Source: Acidobacteriota bacterium (lineage in GTDB: Bacteria; Acidobacteriota; Thermoanaerobaculia; Multivoradales; JAHZIX01). From it: a stretch of 17,689 nt of DNA. The stretch lies in the NCBI GenBank assembly GCA_020439725.1, contig JAGQSE010000044.1:1-17689 (forward strand), read 5' to 3'. Of this stretch, positions 1 through 7,525 are shown one piece after another (position 1 is the stretch's first letter; each line of letters opens with the position of its first letter). Under the pieces are notes generated by a model, which did no database searches, was not told the DNA's origin, and was given only the letters and a program-made list of their open reading frames with translations. The position numbers and the translations under genes were made by a program.

Positions 1-696
1 GCGCTGATCAAGAGCGGCATCGCGCGCACCGTGCTCCTCGTCGGCAGCGACGTCCATACCTCGCTGATGCCCTTCTCGGAGCGCACCTGGGAGGCGCTCT
101 ATCAGCCCGAGACCGGGCCCCTCGAGCCCGAGGAGTTCGAGTGGAACTCGCAGTTCCGCCATCTCCTGGTGCTCTTCGGCGACGGTGCCGGCGCGATGGT
201 CTTCCGCGCCCACACCGCGGACGACGGTCGCGGCATCCTGGGGTCGAGGATGCTCGGTGACGGCAACCACAAGGACATCCTCTACGTCCCCGGCGGCGGC
301 TCCGGCCACCGGCCTTTCGTCAGCCACGAGCAGATCAAGGCCGCGGCGACCGTGCCCGTGATGGATGGCCGCGCCGTGTTCAAGCTGGCGGTGACGCGCA
401 TGCCGGAGGTGACGCGAGAGCTCCTCGGCGAACACGGCTACGGGGTGGACGACCTCGATCTCTTGATCATGCACCAGGCCAACTTGCGCATCAACGAGGC
501 GGCGGCCAAGATGCTGGGGTTGGCACCGGAGAAGGTCTTCAACAACATTCAGAAGTACGGCAACACCACCTCCGCCACCCTCCCCCTGTGTTTCCACGAA
601 GCCCGCTCCGAGGGCAAGGCGCAGCCCGGGGACCTGGTGAGCTTCACGGCGCTGGGCGCCGGGCTTCATTGGGGCTCGGTCCTGATGCGCGTCTGA
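1..696 (+). CDS. fabH: Beta-ketoacyl-ACP synthase III (FabH-like), 3' part only
   Basis: Condensing enzyme of the thiolase fold; FabH members join acetyl-CoA (or another acyl-CoA) to malonyl-ACP to start fatty acid synthesis in the cytoplasm. The reading frame is open from base 1 and stops at 694-696, so 231 C-terminal residues are visible and the start and active-site Cys lie outside. In window numbering His158 in MHQANLRI and Asn188 in KYGNTTSA are the other two members of the Cys-His-Asn triad, and LFGDGAGA is the conserved glycine-rich strand. The HQAN motif favours FabH over FabB/F or chalcone synthase relatives. About 25 extra residues (roughly 21-45, rich in Glu and Pro) precede the FGDGAGA strand where typical FabH is shorter, so this may be a paralogue with a different acyl substrate. 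The family call is firm; the exact substrate is not known. Confidence 0.9.
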   Translation, partial: ALIKSGIARTVLLVGSDVHTSLMPFSERTWEALYQPETGPLEPEEFEWNSQFRHLLVLFGDGAGAMVFRAHTADDGRGILGSRMLGDGNHKDILYVPGGGSGHRPFVSHEQIKAAATVPVMDGRAVFKLAVTRMPEVTRELLGEHGYGVDDLDLLIMHQANLRINEAAAKMLGLAPEKVFNNIQKYGNTTSATLPLCFHEARSEGKAQPGDLVSFTALGAGLHWGSVLMRV

Positions 697-759
697 CCGC
701 CGCCGGCCCGCGTCGTCGAGGGCCCTTGGCCTTTCCGACGAACGCGATACACTCCGCCC

Positions 760-966
760 ATGCTGCGCCGAATCGTCGGCCTCTCGCTCCTGGCGGGATT
801 GATCTCGCTGGCCTGGCGCCTCGAGAGAGGTGCCTCCGGGACGCGTGCGCAAGGTCCGGCACCGGTCGACCGGTGCCGAGCCGTCAAGGCCGACGGGACG
901 CGGTGCAGCCGAAGGCCCCTCCCCGGTAGCGACCTCTGTTGGCAGCACAGGGCGTCGCGGGGTTAG
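760..966 (+). CDS. Small membrane-anchored Cys/His-rich protein, 68 aa
   Basis: No named family is assigned with certainty. Residues 4-19 form a short hydrophobic helix after Leu-Arg-Arg, suggesting a membrane anchor or an uncleaved signal. The second half holds Cys39, Cys49, Cys60 and His63, spaced C-x9-C-x10-C-x2-H, with a Gly-Thr-Arg-Cys turn and a C-terminal C-W-Q-H. Similar short motifs occur in small bacterial and phage proteins and look like a metal-binding knuckle. The frame starts 63 bases after the fabH-like stop; no clear Shine-Dalgarno is visible, so expression is uncertain. The motif and the signal-like N-terminus argue against a chance frame. Function unknown; zinc binding is inference. 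Confidence 0.6.
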   Translation: MLRRIVGLSLLAGLISLAWRLERGASGTRAQGPAPVDRCRAVKADGTRCSRRPLPGSDLCWQHRASRG

Positions 967-1057
967 TCGGGCCATGTGCCGAGGAGCGCCGCCGGCGGGC
1001 GGCGACGGTCCCACCGGCGCCCGCCGGTGATCACCCGAGACCCCGAGGAACTCCAAC

Positions 1058-4051
1058 ATGACTCTCTTCGGAAGCTCAGAAACCAAGCGGCAACGCTATG
1101 TCCCCGTCGTGGGGCCCCGCCTCAAAAAGCTGCTGGCGGTCGTCTTTGGCCTGTTCGCGTTGCTGGCAGTCAACTCGTCCTACCTGGTGGGTGTCCACGT
1201 CCTCGAATGGGCGCGGGGGCAGACCTACCAAAACTGGTTCTACCTGATCATGTTCATCGTGCACCTGGTGCTGGGTTTGGCGCTGGTGCTGCCGGTGGTC
1301 TTGTTCGGGATCTTCCACATCAAGAACGCCAGCAACCGGCCCAACCGCCGGGCGATTCGCGTGGGTTACGGGTTGTTCGTCGCGGCCTTGGTGCTGCTCG
1401 CCACCGGCATCCTGCTGACGCGGATCGAGGGCGTGATCGTCATCAAGGACCAGGCGGCGCGCAGCGCGCTCTACTGGGCCCACGTCATCACACCGCTCCT
1501 CGCCGCGTGGCTCTTCATCCTCCACCGTCTGGCGGGTCGCCGGATCAAGTGGAAGACGGGTCTGCGCTGGGCGGTGGTCGCGGGGGTCTTCGCCGGCGGG
1601 CTGTTGATCCTCCAGGCGCAGGATCCGCGGCGGTGGAACGTCGTCGGCCCGACATCCGGCGAGCGCTATTTCTTCCCCTCGCTGGCGCGCACCGGCACCG
1701 GAGACTTCATCCCCGAGCGCATCCTGATGAACGACCAGTACTGCGCCGAGTGCCATGAGGACAGTCACAAGGGCTGGGCGTCGAGCGTTCACCGCTTCAG
1801 CTCCTTCAACAACCCGCCCTATCTGTTCTCAGTGCGGCAGACGCGGCAGATGGCTTTGGAGCGGGACGGCGAGGTCCAGGCGGCGCGCTGGTGCGCCGGC
1901 TGTCACGATCCGGTGGTGTTTTTCTCGGGCAAGTTCGACGATCCCAACTTCGACGACGTCCACGATCCGACGGCGAAGGCGGGCATCACCTGCACGGTCT
2001 GCCACGCCATCACCAACATCAACAGCGTCAAGGGAAACGCCGACTACACCATCGAGGAGCCGGTCCACTATCCCTTCGCCTTCAGCGACAACAAGACGCT
2101 GCGCTGGGTCAACCGCCAGCTGGTCAAGGCCAAGCCCGAGTTCCACAAGCGGACCTTCTTGAAGCCGCTGCACACGTCCACCGAGTTTTGCAGCAGCTGT
2201 CACAAGGTGCATCTGCCGCCGGAGCTCAACGGCTATAAATGGCTGCGGGGTCAGAATCACTACGATTCCTTCCTGCTCAGCGGCGTGTCCGGCCACGGGG
2301 TGACGAGCTTCTACTATCCCCCCAAGGCCGAGCAGAACTGCAACGGCTGTCACATGCCCTTCGAGCCGTCCGACCAGTTCGCTGCCCGCGACTTCGACGG
2401 CACCGGCGTGACCAAGATCCACGACCACCAGTTTGTCGGTGCCAACACCGGGATCCCGGCCTTGGTGGATCTCGAACCCTGGGTCAACGAAAAGCAGCGC
2501 GCGTTCAACGAAGGCGTCATGCGTGTCGACGTCTTCGGAGTGCGTGAAGGCGGCACCATCGACGGTCCGTTGTCGGCGCCCGTCCGGCCGCAGGTGCCGG
2601 TGCTGGCGCCGGGACGCGACTATCTCCTCGACACGGTCATCCGCACCGTCAAGATGGGGCACCTCTTCACCCAGGGGACGGCCGATTCGAACGAGATCTG
2701 GCTCGACCTCCTGGTCAAGAGCGGCGATCGGGTGATCGGCCGGAGCGGCGGCCTCAACGAGTCGAACGAGGTGGACCCGTGGTCCCATTTCGTCAACATC
2801 TACATGCTCGACCGGGACGGGAACCGCATCGACCGGCGGAATGCCGAGGACATCTTCGTTCCGCTCTACAACCACCAGATCCCGCCCGGTGCCGGAGACG
2901 TGGTCCACTACCGCCTGCACGTACCGCGCGACGTGGTCGAGCCCATCACCGTCGAGGTACGGCTCCAGTACCGCAAGTTCGACAGCAAGTACCTCGACTA
3001 CGTCTATGGCGAGGACTACGTCAACCAGCTGCCGATCCTGACGCTGGCCACCGACACCGTGACCTTCCCGGTGAGCGGTGGGCCGGCCGAGGCGGCGGCG
3101 CCCGACTTCCCCGAGTGGCAACGCTGGAACGACTACGGCATCGGCCTGCTGCGCAAGGGGGGGACGTCGAAGGGCGAGCTGCGCCAGGCGGAGGACGCTT
3201 TCCGGCACGTCGAGGCCTTAGGCAGGCCCGACGGTCCCCTCAACCTGGCTCGGGTCTACCTGGCTCAGGGGACGGTGCAGGACCAGGCCATCGCGGCGCT
3301 GCGCCGGGCCGCGGACTTCGATCCGCCGGCGCCACCCTGGTCGGTCGCGTGGTTCACCGGTGAGGTCAACAAGCAGAACGGCTTCCTCGAGGAGGCCATC
3401 GGCAACTTCAAGAGCATCCTCGAGGGTGACAGTGCCGACATGCGCGCCCGCGGCTTCGACTTCAGCAAGGACTACCGCTTGCTCACCGAGCTCGGCCAGA
3501 CCCTGGTCGAGCGAGCCAAGCAGGAGCGGGGCCCGAGCCGGAAGGTGCGCCGCGACGAGATCCTGCGCGAGGCGGTGGGCTATTTCGAAAAGGCGTTGGT
3601 CTTGGACCCCGAGAACGTGTCGGCGCACTTCAATCTCGATCTGGTCTACCGTCAGCTCGGTGAGGCCGAGAAGGCGGCTGAGCACGCGGAGCTCTACCAG
3701 CGCTACCGGCCCGACGACAACGCCCGCGACCGGGCCATCGCCATCGCGCGAGCAGCGGACCCGGCGGCGGACCACGCCGCCGATGCCATCGTCCTCTATG
3801 ACCTGGAGCGCGAGGGCGCCTACGAGATGACCCCGGGTCCGCGGCGCGCGGCCCCGTACGAGCTGCTGGCGGTCCCGGCTCCCAAGACCGAAACCGCCGC
3901 GACCGCCGAGCCGGCGGCCGCCCAGGAACAGGCGTCGCAGCCCGCCGCGGAGGCCGAAGGCACCGGGGCTCCGGCGGTGGTGGCGAGTCTCGAACCCCTG
4001 CGAGCGAATGATCGAGCGCCCGTGGTCGGCGCGGGAGGCTCCGATGAGTGA
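1058..4051 (+). CDS. Membrane-anchored five-heme cytochrome c protein with C-terminal TPRs
   Basis: A 997-residue predicted electron-transfer protein. Five membrane helices (about 25-46, 60-86, 102-120, 139-157, 169-186) are flanked by basic loops after helices 2 and 4, which puts the N-terminus inside and the large C-terminal part in the periplasm. Five CxxCH heme c sites follow: CAECH 229-233, CAGCH 279-283, CTVCH 312-316, CSSCH 378-382 and CNGCH 428-432, resembling the cytochrome c554 family. Residues about 450-680 look beta-rich and are unassigned. TPR-like helices cover about 690-890 (for example FEKALVLDPENVSAHFNL), then an Ala/Glu/Pro-rich tail. His69/His87 in helix 2 and His142/His156 in helix 4 could bind two b hemes. 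The ATG follows GAGGA at 1045-1049. The stop overlaps the next gene by 8 bases, so the two are probably translationally coupled. The electron donor and acceptor are unknown. Confidence 0.88.
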   Translation: MTLFGSSETKRQRYVPVVGPRLKKLLAVVFGLFALLAVNSSYLVGVHVLEWARGQTYQNWFYLIMFIVHLVLGLALVLPVVLFGIFHIKNASNRPNRRAIRVGYGLFVAALVLLATGILLTRIEGVIVIKDQAARSALYWAHVITPLLAAWLFILHRLAGRRIKWKTGLRWAVVAGVFAGGLLILQAQDPRRWNVVGPTSGERYFFPSLARTGTGDFIPERILMNDQYCAECHEDSHKGWASSVHRFSSFNNPPYLFSVRQTRQMALERDGEVQAARWCAGCHDPVVFFSGKFDDPNFDDVHDPTAKAGITCTVCHAITNINSVKGNADYTIEEPVHYPFAFSDNKTLRWVNRQLVKAKPEFHKRTFLKPLHTSTEFCSSCHKVHLPPELNGYKWLRGQNHYDSFLLSGVSGHGVTSFYYPPKAEQNCNGCHMPFEPSDQFAARDFDGTGVTKIHDHQFVGANTGIPALVDLEPWVNEKQRAFNEGVMRVDVFGVREGGTIDGPLSAPVRPQVPVLAPGRDYLLDTVIRTVKMGHLFTQGTADSNEIWLDLLVKSGDRVIGRSGGLNESNEVDPWSHFVNIYMLDRDGNRIDRRNAEDIFVPLYNHQIPPGAGDVVHYRLHVPRDVVEPITVEVRLQYRKFDSKYLDYVYGEDYVNQLPILTLATDTVTFPVSGGPAEAAAPDFPEWQRWNDYGIGLLRKGGTSKGELRQAEDAFRHVEALGRPDGPLNLARVYLAQGTVQDQAIAALRRAADFDPPAPPWSVAWFTGEVNKQNGFLEEAIGNFKSILEGDSADMRARGFDFSKDYRLLTELGQTLVERAKQERGPSRKVRRDEILREAVGYFEKALVLDPENVSAHFNLDLVYRQLGEAEKAAEHAELYQRYRPDDNARDRAIAIARAADPAADHAADAIVLYDLEREGAYEMTPGPRRAAPYELLAVPAPKTETAATAEPAAAQEQASQPAAEAEGTGAPAVVASLEPLRANDRAPVVGAGGSDE

Positions 4052-5936
4052 TTCCGACAAGCGCCCGGTCCAGGAAACCCAAGACCGGCCGGCGGGTCAG
4101 GTACCCGACGAGGAGTGGGTTCCCGCCGACGACCGGATCATCGGTCGGGCGTTCTGGGGCTCGCTGGTGGTTTTCGCCCTGATCGGCCTGGTGATCCTCG
4201 CCGTCTGGTTTTTCTTGAAGCGTCCCGTCGAGGCGCCACCGGCTCAGGACATCGCCGCCTCGGCCCCGGAGGCGGTGCCCGAGGCCGCCGTCGATCCGAC
4301 CGCGGTGCGCTTCACCGACGTGGCCGCCGCCGAGGGAGTCGGGTTCCGGCACTTCAACGGTGCGCGGGGGGACAAGCTGCTGCCCGAGAGCATGGGAGGC
4401 GGGGTCGCCTTCCTCGACTATGACGGGGACGGCGACCAGGACCTCTTCTTCGTCAACGGCACGGCCTGGCCGCAGGATCCACCGGTTTCCCCACGCCCGA
4501 CCAGCGCGCTCTACCGGAACGACGGCGACCGTTTCACCGACGTCAGTGCCGCTACCGGCGCGAACCTCGAGCTCTATGGCATGGGCGTCGCGGTGGGCGA
4601 CTACGACAACGACGGCCGGCAGGACCTCTTCGTCTCCGCCGTCGGCGGCAACCGCCTGCTGCACAACGAGGGCGGCCGCTTCGCCGACGTCACCGCGCGG
4701 GCGAGGGTCGGCGGGGACGACCAAGCCTGGAGCTCGAGCGCGGCCTTCTTCGACTACGACCGCGACGGCTTCCTCGACCTCTTCGTCGCCAACTACGTCC
4801 GCTGGTCGAAGGACATCGACTTCGAGATCGACTACCGGCTCACCGGCGTCGGCCGCGCTTACGGGCCGCCGGTCAACTACGAGGGAGCGCACTCGTACCT
4901 CTACCACAATCGTGGAGATGGCACCTTCGAGGACGTGTCCGCCAAGGCGGGGATCCAGATCACCAACCCGGCCACCGGCGTGCCGGCAGGGAAAGCGCTG
5001 GGCGTGGCGCCGGCGGATGTCGATGGCGACGGCTGGATCGACCTGCTGGTGGCCAACGACACGGTGGGCAACTTCTTCTTCCACAACCGCGGCGACGGCA
5101 CCTTTTCGGAGGAGGGGACGCTCCTCGGCGTGGCCTACGGCCGCAACGGCGAGGCCACCGGCGCCATGGGCATCGACAGCGCCTACTACCGCAACGACGA
5201 GGACCTTGGCTTCGCCATCGGCAACTTCGCCAACGAGATGACCTCGGTCTACGTCGCCCAGGACGATCCGTCGATCTTCGCCGACGAGTCGATCACCGAG
5301 GGCATCGGCGCACCGACCCGCAGGATGCTGAGCTTCGGCGTGCTGTTCCTCGACTACGACCTCGACGGACGGCTCGACCTGCTCCAGTCGAACGGTCATC
5401 TGGAAGACGAGATCGCCACCGTCGACCCGAGCCAGAGCTATCGTCAGCCGGCGCAGCTGTTCTGGAACGCTGGCCCCGACGCGCGCCAGACCTTCGTACC
5501 GGTGCCGCCGGCGGAGACCGGTGACCTGGCGACGCCCATCGTCGGACGCGGCGCCACCTTCGCCGACATCGACGCCGACGGCGATCTCGACCTGGTGCTG
5601 ACGCAGATCGCGGGTTCTCCCCTGGTGCTGCGCAACGACCAGACCCTGGGCCACCACTGGCTGCGCGTACGGCTCGAGGGAGACCCGGCTCAAGGGGTCA
5701 ATCGCGACGCCATCGGCGCGTGGATCGAGCTGGTCGCCGGCGGCGTGACGCAGCGGCGGCAGGTGATGCCGACACGCAGCTACATCTCGCAGGTCGAGCT
5801 GCCCGTGACCTTCGGTCTCGGTGGGACGAGCGCCATCGACTCGCTCAAGGTGATCTGGCCCGGCGGTGCGGAGCAGGAAGTGCCCGTGCCCGCGCCCGAC
5901 CGCGAAATCGTCGTCGAGCAAGCCGCCGGCGGTTGA
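4044..5936 (+). CDS. CRTAC1-type FG-GAP/VCBS beta-propeller protein with ASPIC/UnbV domain
   Basis: A 630-residue protein with one membrane helix at about 37-58 and a large, probably periplasmic, domain. Six calcium-binding loops of the D-x-D-x-D-G-x-x-D type lie at about 125-133, 187-194, 238-245, 325-333, 438-445 and 509-517, each followed by a Leu-Phe/Leu-Val strand, as in FG-GAP/integrin-like propellers. Residues about 555-626 form the ASPIC/UnbV domain (IGAWIELVAGG, PTRSYISQ, FGLGG, VIWPGG). The start at 4044 is chosen over an in-frame ATG at 4008 because GGGAGG at 4033-4038 sits 5 bases before it. The overlap with the multiheme gene suggests that the two proteins act together, perhaps as a surface or periplasmic complex. 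The molecular function of the family is not settled. Confidence 0.88.
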   Translation: MSDSDKRPVQETQDRPAGQVPDEEWVPADDRIIGRAFWGSLVVFALIGLVILAVWFFLKRPVEAPPAQDIAASAPEAVPEAAVDPTAVRFTDVAAAEGVGFRHFNGARGDKLLPESMGGGVAFLDYDGDGDQDLFFVNGTAWPQDPPVSPRPTSALYRNDGDRFTDVSAATGANLELYGMGVAVGDYDNDGRQDLFVSAVGGNRLLHNEGGRFADVTARARVGGDDQAWSSSAAFFDYDRDGFLDLFVANYVRWSKDIDFEIDYRLTGVGRAYGPPVNYEGAHSYLYHNRGDGTFEDVSAKAGIQITNPATGVPAGKALGVAPADVDGDGWIDLLVANDTVGNFFFHNRGDGTFSEEGTLLGVAYGRNGEATGAMGIDSAYYRNDEDLGFAIGNFANEMTSVYVAQDDPSIFADESITEGIGAPTRRMLSFGVLFLDYDLDGRLDLLQSNGHLEDEIATVDPSQSYRQPAQLFWNAGPDARQTFVPVPPAETGDLATPIVGRGATFADIDADGDLDLVLTQIAGSPLVLRNDQTLGHHWLRVRLEGDPAQGVNRDAIGAWIELVAGGVTQRRQVMPTRSYISQVELPVTFGLGGTSAIDSLKVIWPGGAEQEVPVPAPDREIVVEQAAGG

Positions 5937-5966
5937 TCGTCGGCGGTCCTCTCGCCCTTTCCTACG

Positions 5967-6002
5967 GGCCCGTGGCGGTATCGAGCCGTCGCGGGCCGTT
6001 TC
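5967..6002 (+). terminator. Rho-independent terminator after the FG-GAP/UnbV gene
   Basis: Arms 5967-5978 and 5986-5997 form a 12-bp stem (10 Watson-Crick pairs and two G-U pairs) with a 7-base loop, followed by GTTTCTC. It begins 30 bases after the stop codon at 5936 and separates the cytochrome/UnbV pair from the next gene. Confidence 0.7.
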
Positions 6003-6033
6003 TCATCCTCTAGACCTGACGACCGCTCGACCG

Positions 6034-6040
6034 AAAGGAG
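6034..6040 (+). promoter_or_regulatory. Ribosome binding site of the pterin dehydratase gene
   Basis: AAAGGAG lies 5 bases before ATG 6046. It decides the start, because the same frame is also open upstream into the preceding gene, where no family residues are found. Confidence 0.8.
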
Positions 6041-6045
6041 AACCG

Positions 6046-6330
6046 ATGGGCAACCAGAAACTGAACGAAGAAGAGGTTCGGGGAATGCTCCGTGACCTCG
6101 AGCTGTGGCAGCTCGACGACGGCAAGCTCTATCGCGAGTTTCGGTTCGACGACTTCGTCACCGCGTTCGGATTCATGGCCCGGGTTGCGCTGGTCGCGGA
6201 GACGATGAGCCACCACCCCGAGTGGTGCAACGTCTACAACCAGGTGCGCATCCACCTGTCGACCCACGACGTCGGCGGCATCAGCGACAAGGACTTCGTG
6301 CTCGCCCGGGCCATCGACGCTCTGGTCTAG
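6046..6330 (+). CDS. phhB: Pterin-4a-carbinolamine dehydratase
   Basis: Dehydrates the 4a-hydroxy-tetrahydropterin produced by phenylalanine hydroxylase, so that the pterin cofactor can be reduced and reused; cytoplasmic. The 94-residue length is normal for the family. The signature is complete: His56-His57-Pro-Glu-Trp60, the NVYN strand, and STHD at 72-75 (His74, Asp75) followed by GGISDKD. The gene is convergent with the phenylalanine hydroxylase gene, 24 bases stop to stop, which supports a shared pathway although the two cannot be one transcript. It sits after a terminator, so it should have its own promoter in about 6003-6033 or receive read-through; no convincing promoter was seen. Confidence 0.95.
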   Translation: MGNQKLNEEEVRGMLRDLELWQLDDGKLYREFRFDDFVTAFGFMARVALVAETMSHHPEWCNVYNQVRIHLSTHDVGGISDKDFVLARAIDALV

Positions 6331-6354
6331 CAGCGCCCAGGAGGCGCGGAAGGT

Positions 6355-7269
6355 TCAGACCGCGTCGAGGAAGGAGCGCAGGTCCTCGGCGTTGACCAGC
6401 GGCTCGCCGGGGCTGACGTTGGCCACCTTGTCGCTCATCACCCACTGGCGGAGACGCTCGGCCTCGCCGTAGAGATGGTCGAAGCTGTCGACCACGAAGA
6501 GTAGCGGCTGGTAGTGGTGGATCTCGAAATACTGGTTGACCACCCACTCGAGCTGGAAGGGATACCGCTGGACGTCCGGTGAGTCGACCGAATGGGCGAT
6601 CTCGCCAAAGGAGCTGAGGAGCCCGCTGCCGTAGACCCGGACGCCACCCTGGGGGTGCTTCATGAGCCCGAACTCGATGGTGAACCAGAAGAACCGCGCC
6701 AGCGCCTTGATGACGCTGTCGAGCTCGCGCAGGGCCCGGTCCCGGTCGGAGAAACCCGCGTACTTCTCGGCTGCGGTGCGAGCGACGTCGCCGATCCGGA
6801 CGAGGGCTTCGGCGAAGTCCTTGTCGGTGTGCATCGGCACGTGGCCCGAGACGTCATGGAAGATGTCGGGCTCGGGAAGGTAGTCGAGGGTGTCGACGTC
6901 GCGAATCGTGATCGTCGTCGGGAACTCGCGGCGGCGCAGGCAGTCGAAGAAACGGTAGGCCGGGATGTAGCCGGCCACCGCCTTGGCCTCGAAACCCGTC
7001 AAGGGCTTCAGGAAGCGGTTGATGTCGTCGAGGCGCGGTACCTGCTTGGGGTCGATGGCGAGCCGCTCGATGCCTTCGAGGAAGTGCTCGTTGGCGTACT
7101 TCTCCCAGCGCGGGAGCATGCGCTCGTAGAGGCGGCGCCAAGCCTCCTGGTTGCGGTCGCTGTAGAGCTCGTAGGGCTGCGGAATGAACATGTCCCCACG
7201 GCCCTTCGAGTCCTCGATGAAGGGGGCGCGGGTGGTGGTGAGATCGTTCGTCGCGACTGCCTGGGACAT
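6355..7269 (-). CDS. phhA: Phenylalanine 4-hydroxylase (pterin-dependent, iron)
   Basis: Hydroxylates phenylalanine to tyrosine using oxygen, tetrahydrobiopterin or another pterin, and non-heme Fe(II). The 304-residue protein is a catalytic domain without the N-terminal ACT regulatory domain of animal enzymes. The iron-binding triad is visible: His138 and His143 in PDIFHDVSGHVPM, and Glu199 in FWFTIEFGL. The spacing from His143 to Glu199 is about 15 residues longer than in the short proteobacterial enzymes as I recall them, owing to a charged segment around 165-190. ATG at 7269 is preceded by GGAGGAGG (7284-7277), a strong ribosome binding site. The neighbouring convergent pterin dehydratase confirms the role. 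Use of oxygen suggests an aerobic or microaerobic lifestyle. Confidence 0.95.
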   Translation of the reverse strand: MSQAVATNDLTTTRAPFIEDSKGRGDMFIPQPYELYSDRNQEAWRRLYERMLPRWEKYANEHFLEGIERLAIDPKQVPRLDDINRFLKPLTGFEAKAVAGYIPAYRFFDCLRRREFPTTITIRDVDTLDYLPEPDIFHDVSGHVPMHTDKDFAEALVRIGDVARTAAEKYAGFSDRDRALRELDSVIKALARFFWFTIEFGLMKHPQGGVRVYGSGLLSSFGEIAHSVDSPDVQRYPFQLEWVVNQYFEIHHYQPLLFVVDSFDHLYGEAERLRQWVMSDKVANVSPGEPLVNAEDLRSFLDAV

Positions 7270-7345
7270 GAGCTTGCCTCCTCCGCTGGGCGGCCCTTCC
7301 GACAGGGCCGAGCTCTGAAGCCGGAACCGGATGGCGCTGAAGCCG

Positions 7346-7363
7346 GCACGGTGGGAGCCGTGC
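7346..7363 (-). other. Hairpin in the leader of phhA
   Basis: GCACGG (7346-7351) and CCGTGC (7358-7363) form a 6-bp stem with a 6-base loop in the 256-base gap upstream of phhA. There is no U-tract. It could be a leader structure or chance in GC-rich DNA. Confidence 0.3.
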
Positions 7364-7430
7364 TCGGGAGAGCCTTCATACTACCAGTGCTGGCGAGACC
7401 CTGGGAGAGGACGCCTTCGGCAGCCTCCCC

Positions 7431-7466
7431 GGACGCAAAACGGGGAGCCGCCGAAGCGACTCCCCG
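7431..7466 (-). terminator. Rho-independent terminator of the downstream protease gene
   Basis: Read on the minus strand, the 7-bp stem CGGGGAG/CTCCCCG (7466-7441) is extended inside, after one mismatch, by CGC/GCG closing a TTCG tetraloop, and is followed by TTTTGCG. It lies 60 bases after the protease stop at 7526. Its core (7442-7465) shares GGGGAGCC and GACTCCCC with the terminator of the paralogous gene. Confidence 0.8.
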
Positions 7467-7525
7467 CCAGAGGCTTCCGTGCCGCGTTGAAGCGAGCTAG
7501 GAAGCGAAGACCGGACCGTTTCGCC

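Noticed and set aside
705..724. Hairpin GGCCC/GGGCC after the fabH-like stop
   Set aside because: Only 5 bp with a 10-base loop and a poor U-tract; too weak to call a terminator in GC-rich DNA.
987..1029. Two GC-rich hairpins (987-1004 and 1012-1029) before the cytochrome gene
   Set aside because: Both have 7-bp stems but no U-tract and arise easily in such GC-rich sequence; they might be leader structure but I cannot support a role.
4008..4043. ATG at 4008 as start of the FG-GAP/UnbV gene
   Set aside because: It lacks a ribosome site; ATG 4044 has GGGAGG at good distance.
3630..5921. Long open frame of 763 codons on the minus strand
   Set aside because: It is antisense to the FG-GAP/UnbV and cytochrome genes; its composition (Val, Glu, Arg, Asp rich with no domain) is that of a GC-rich shadow frame.
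6333..6347. Hairpin in the phhB/phhA gap as a bidirectional terminator
   Set aside because: Only a 5-bp stem and no run of T on either side.
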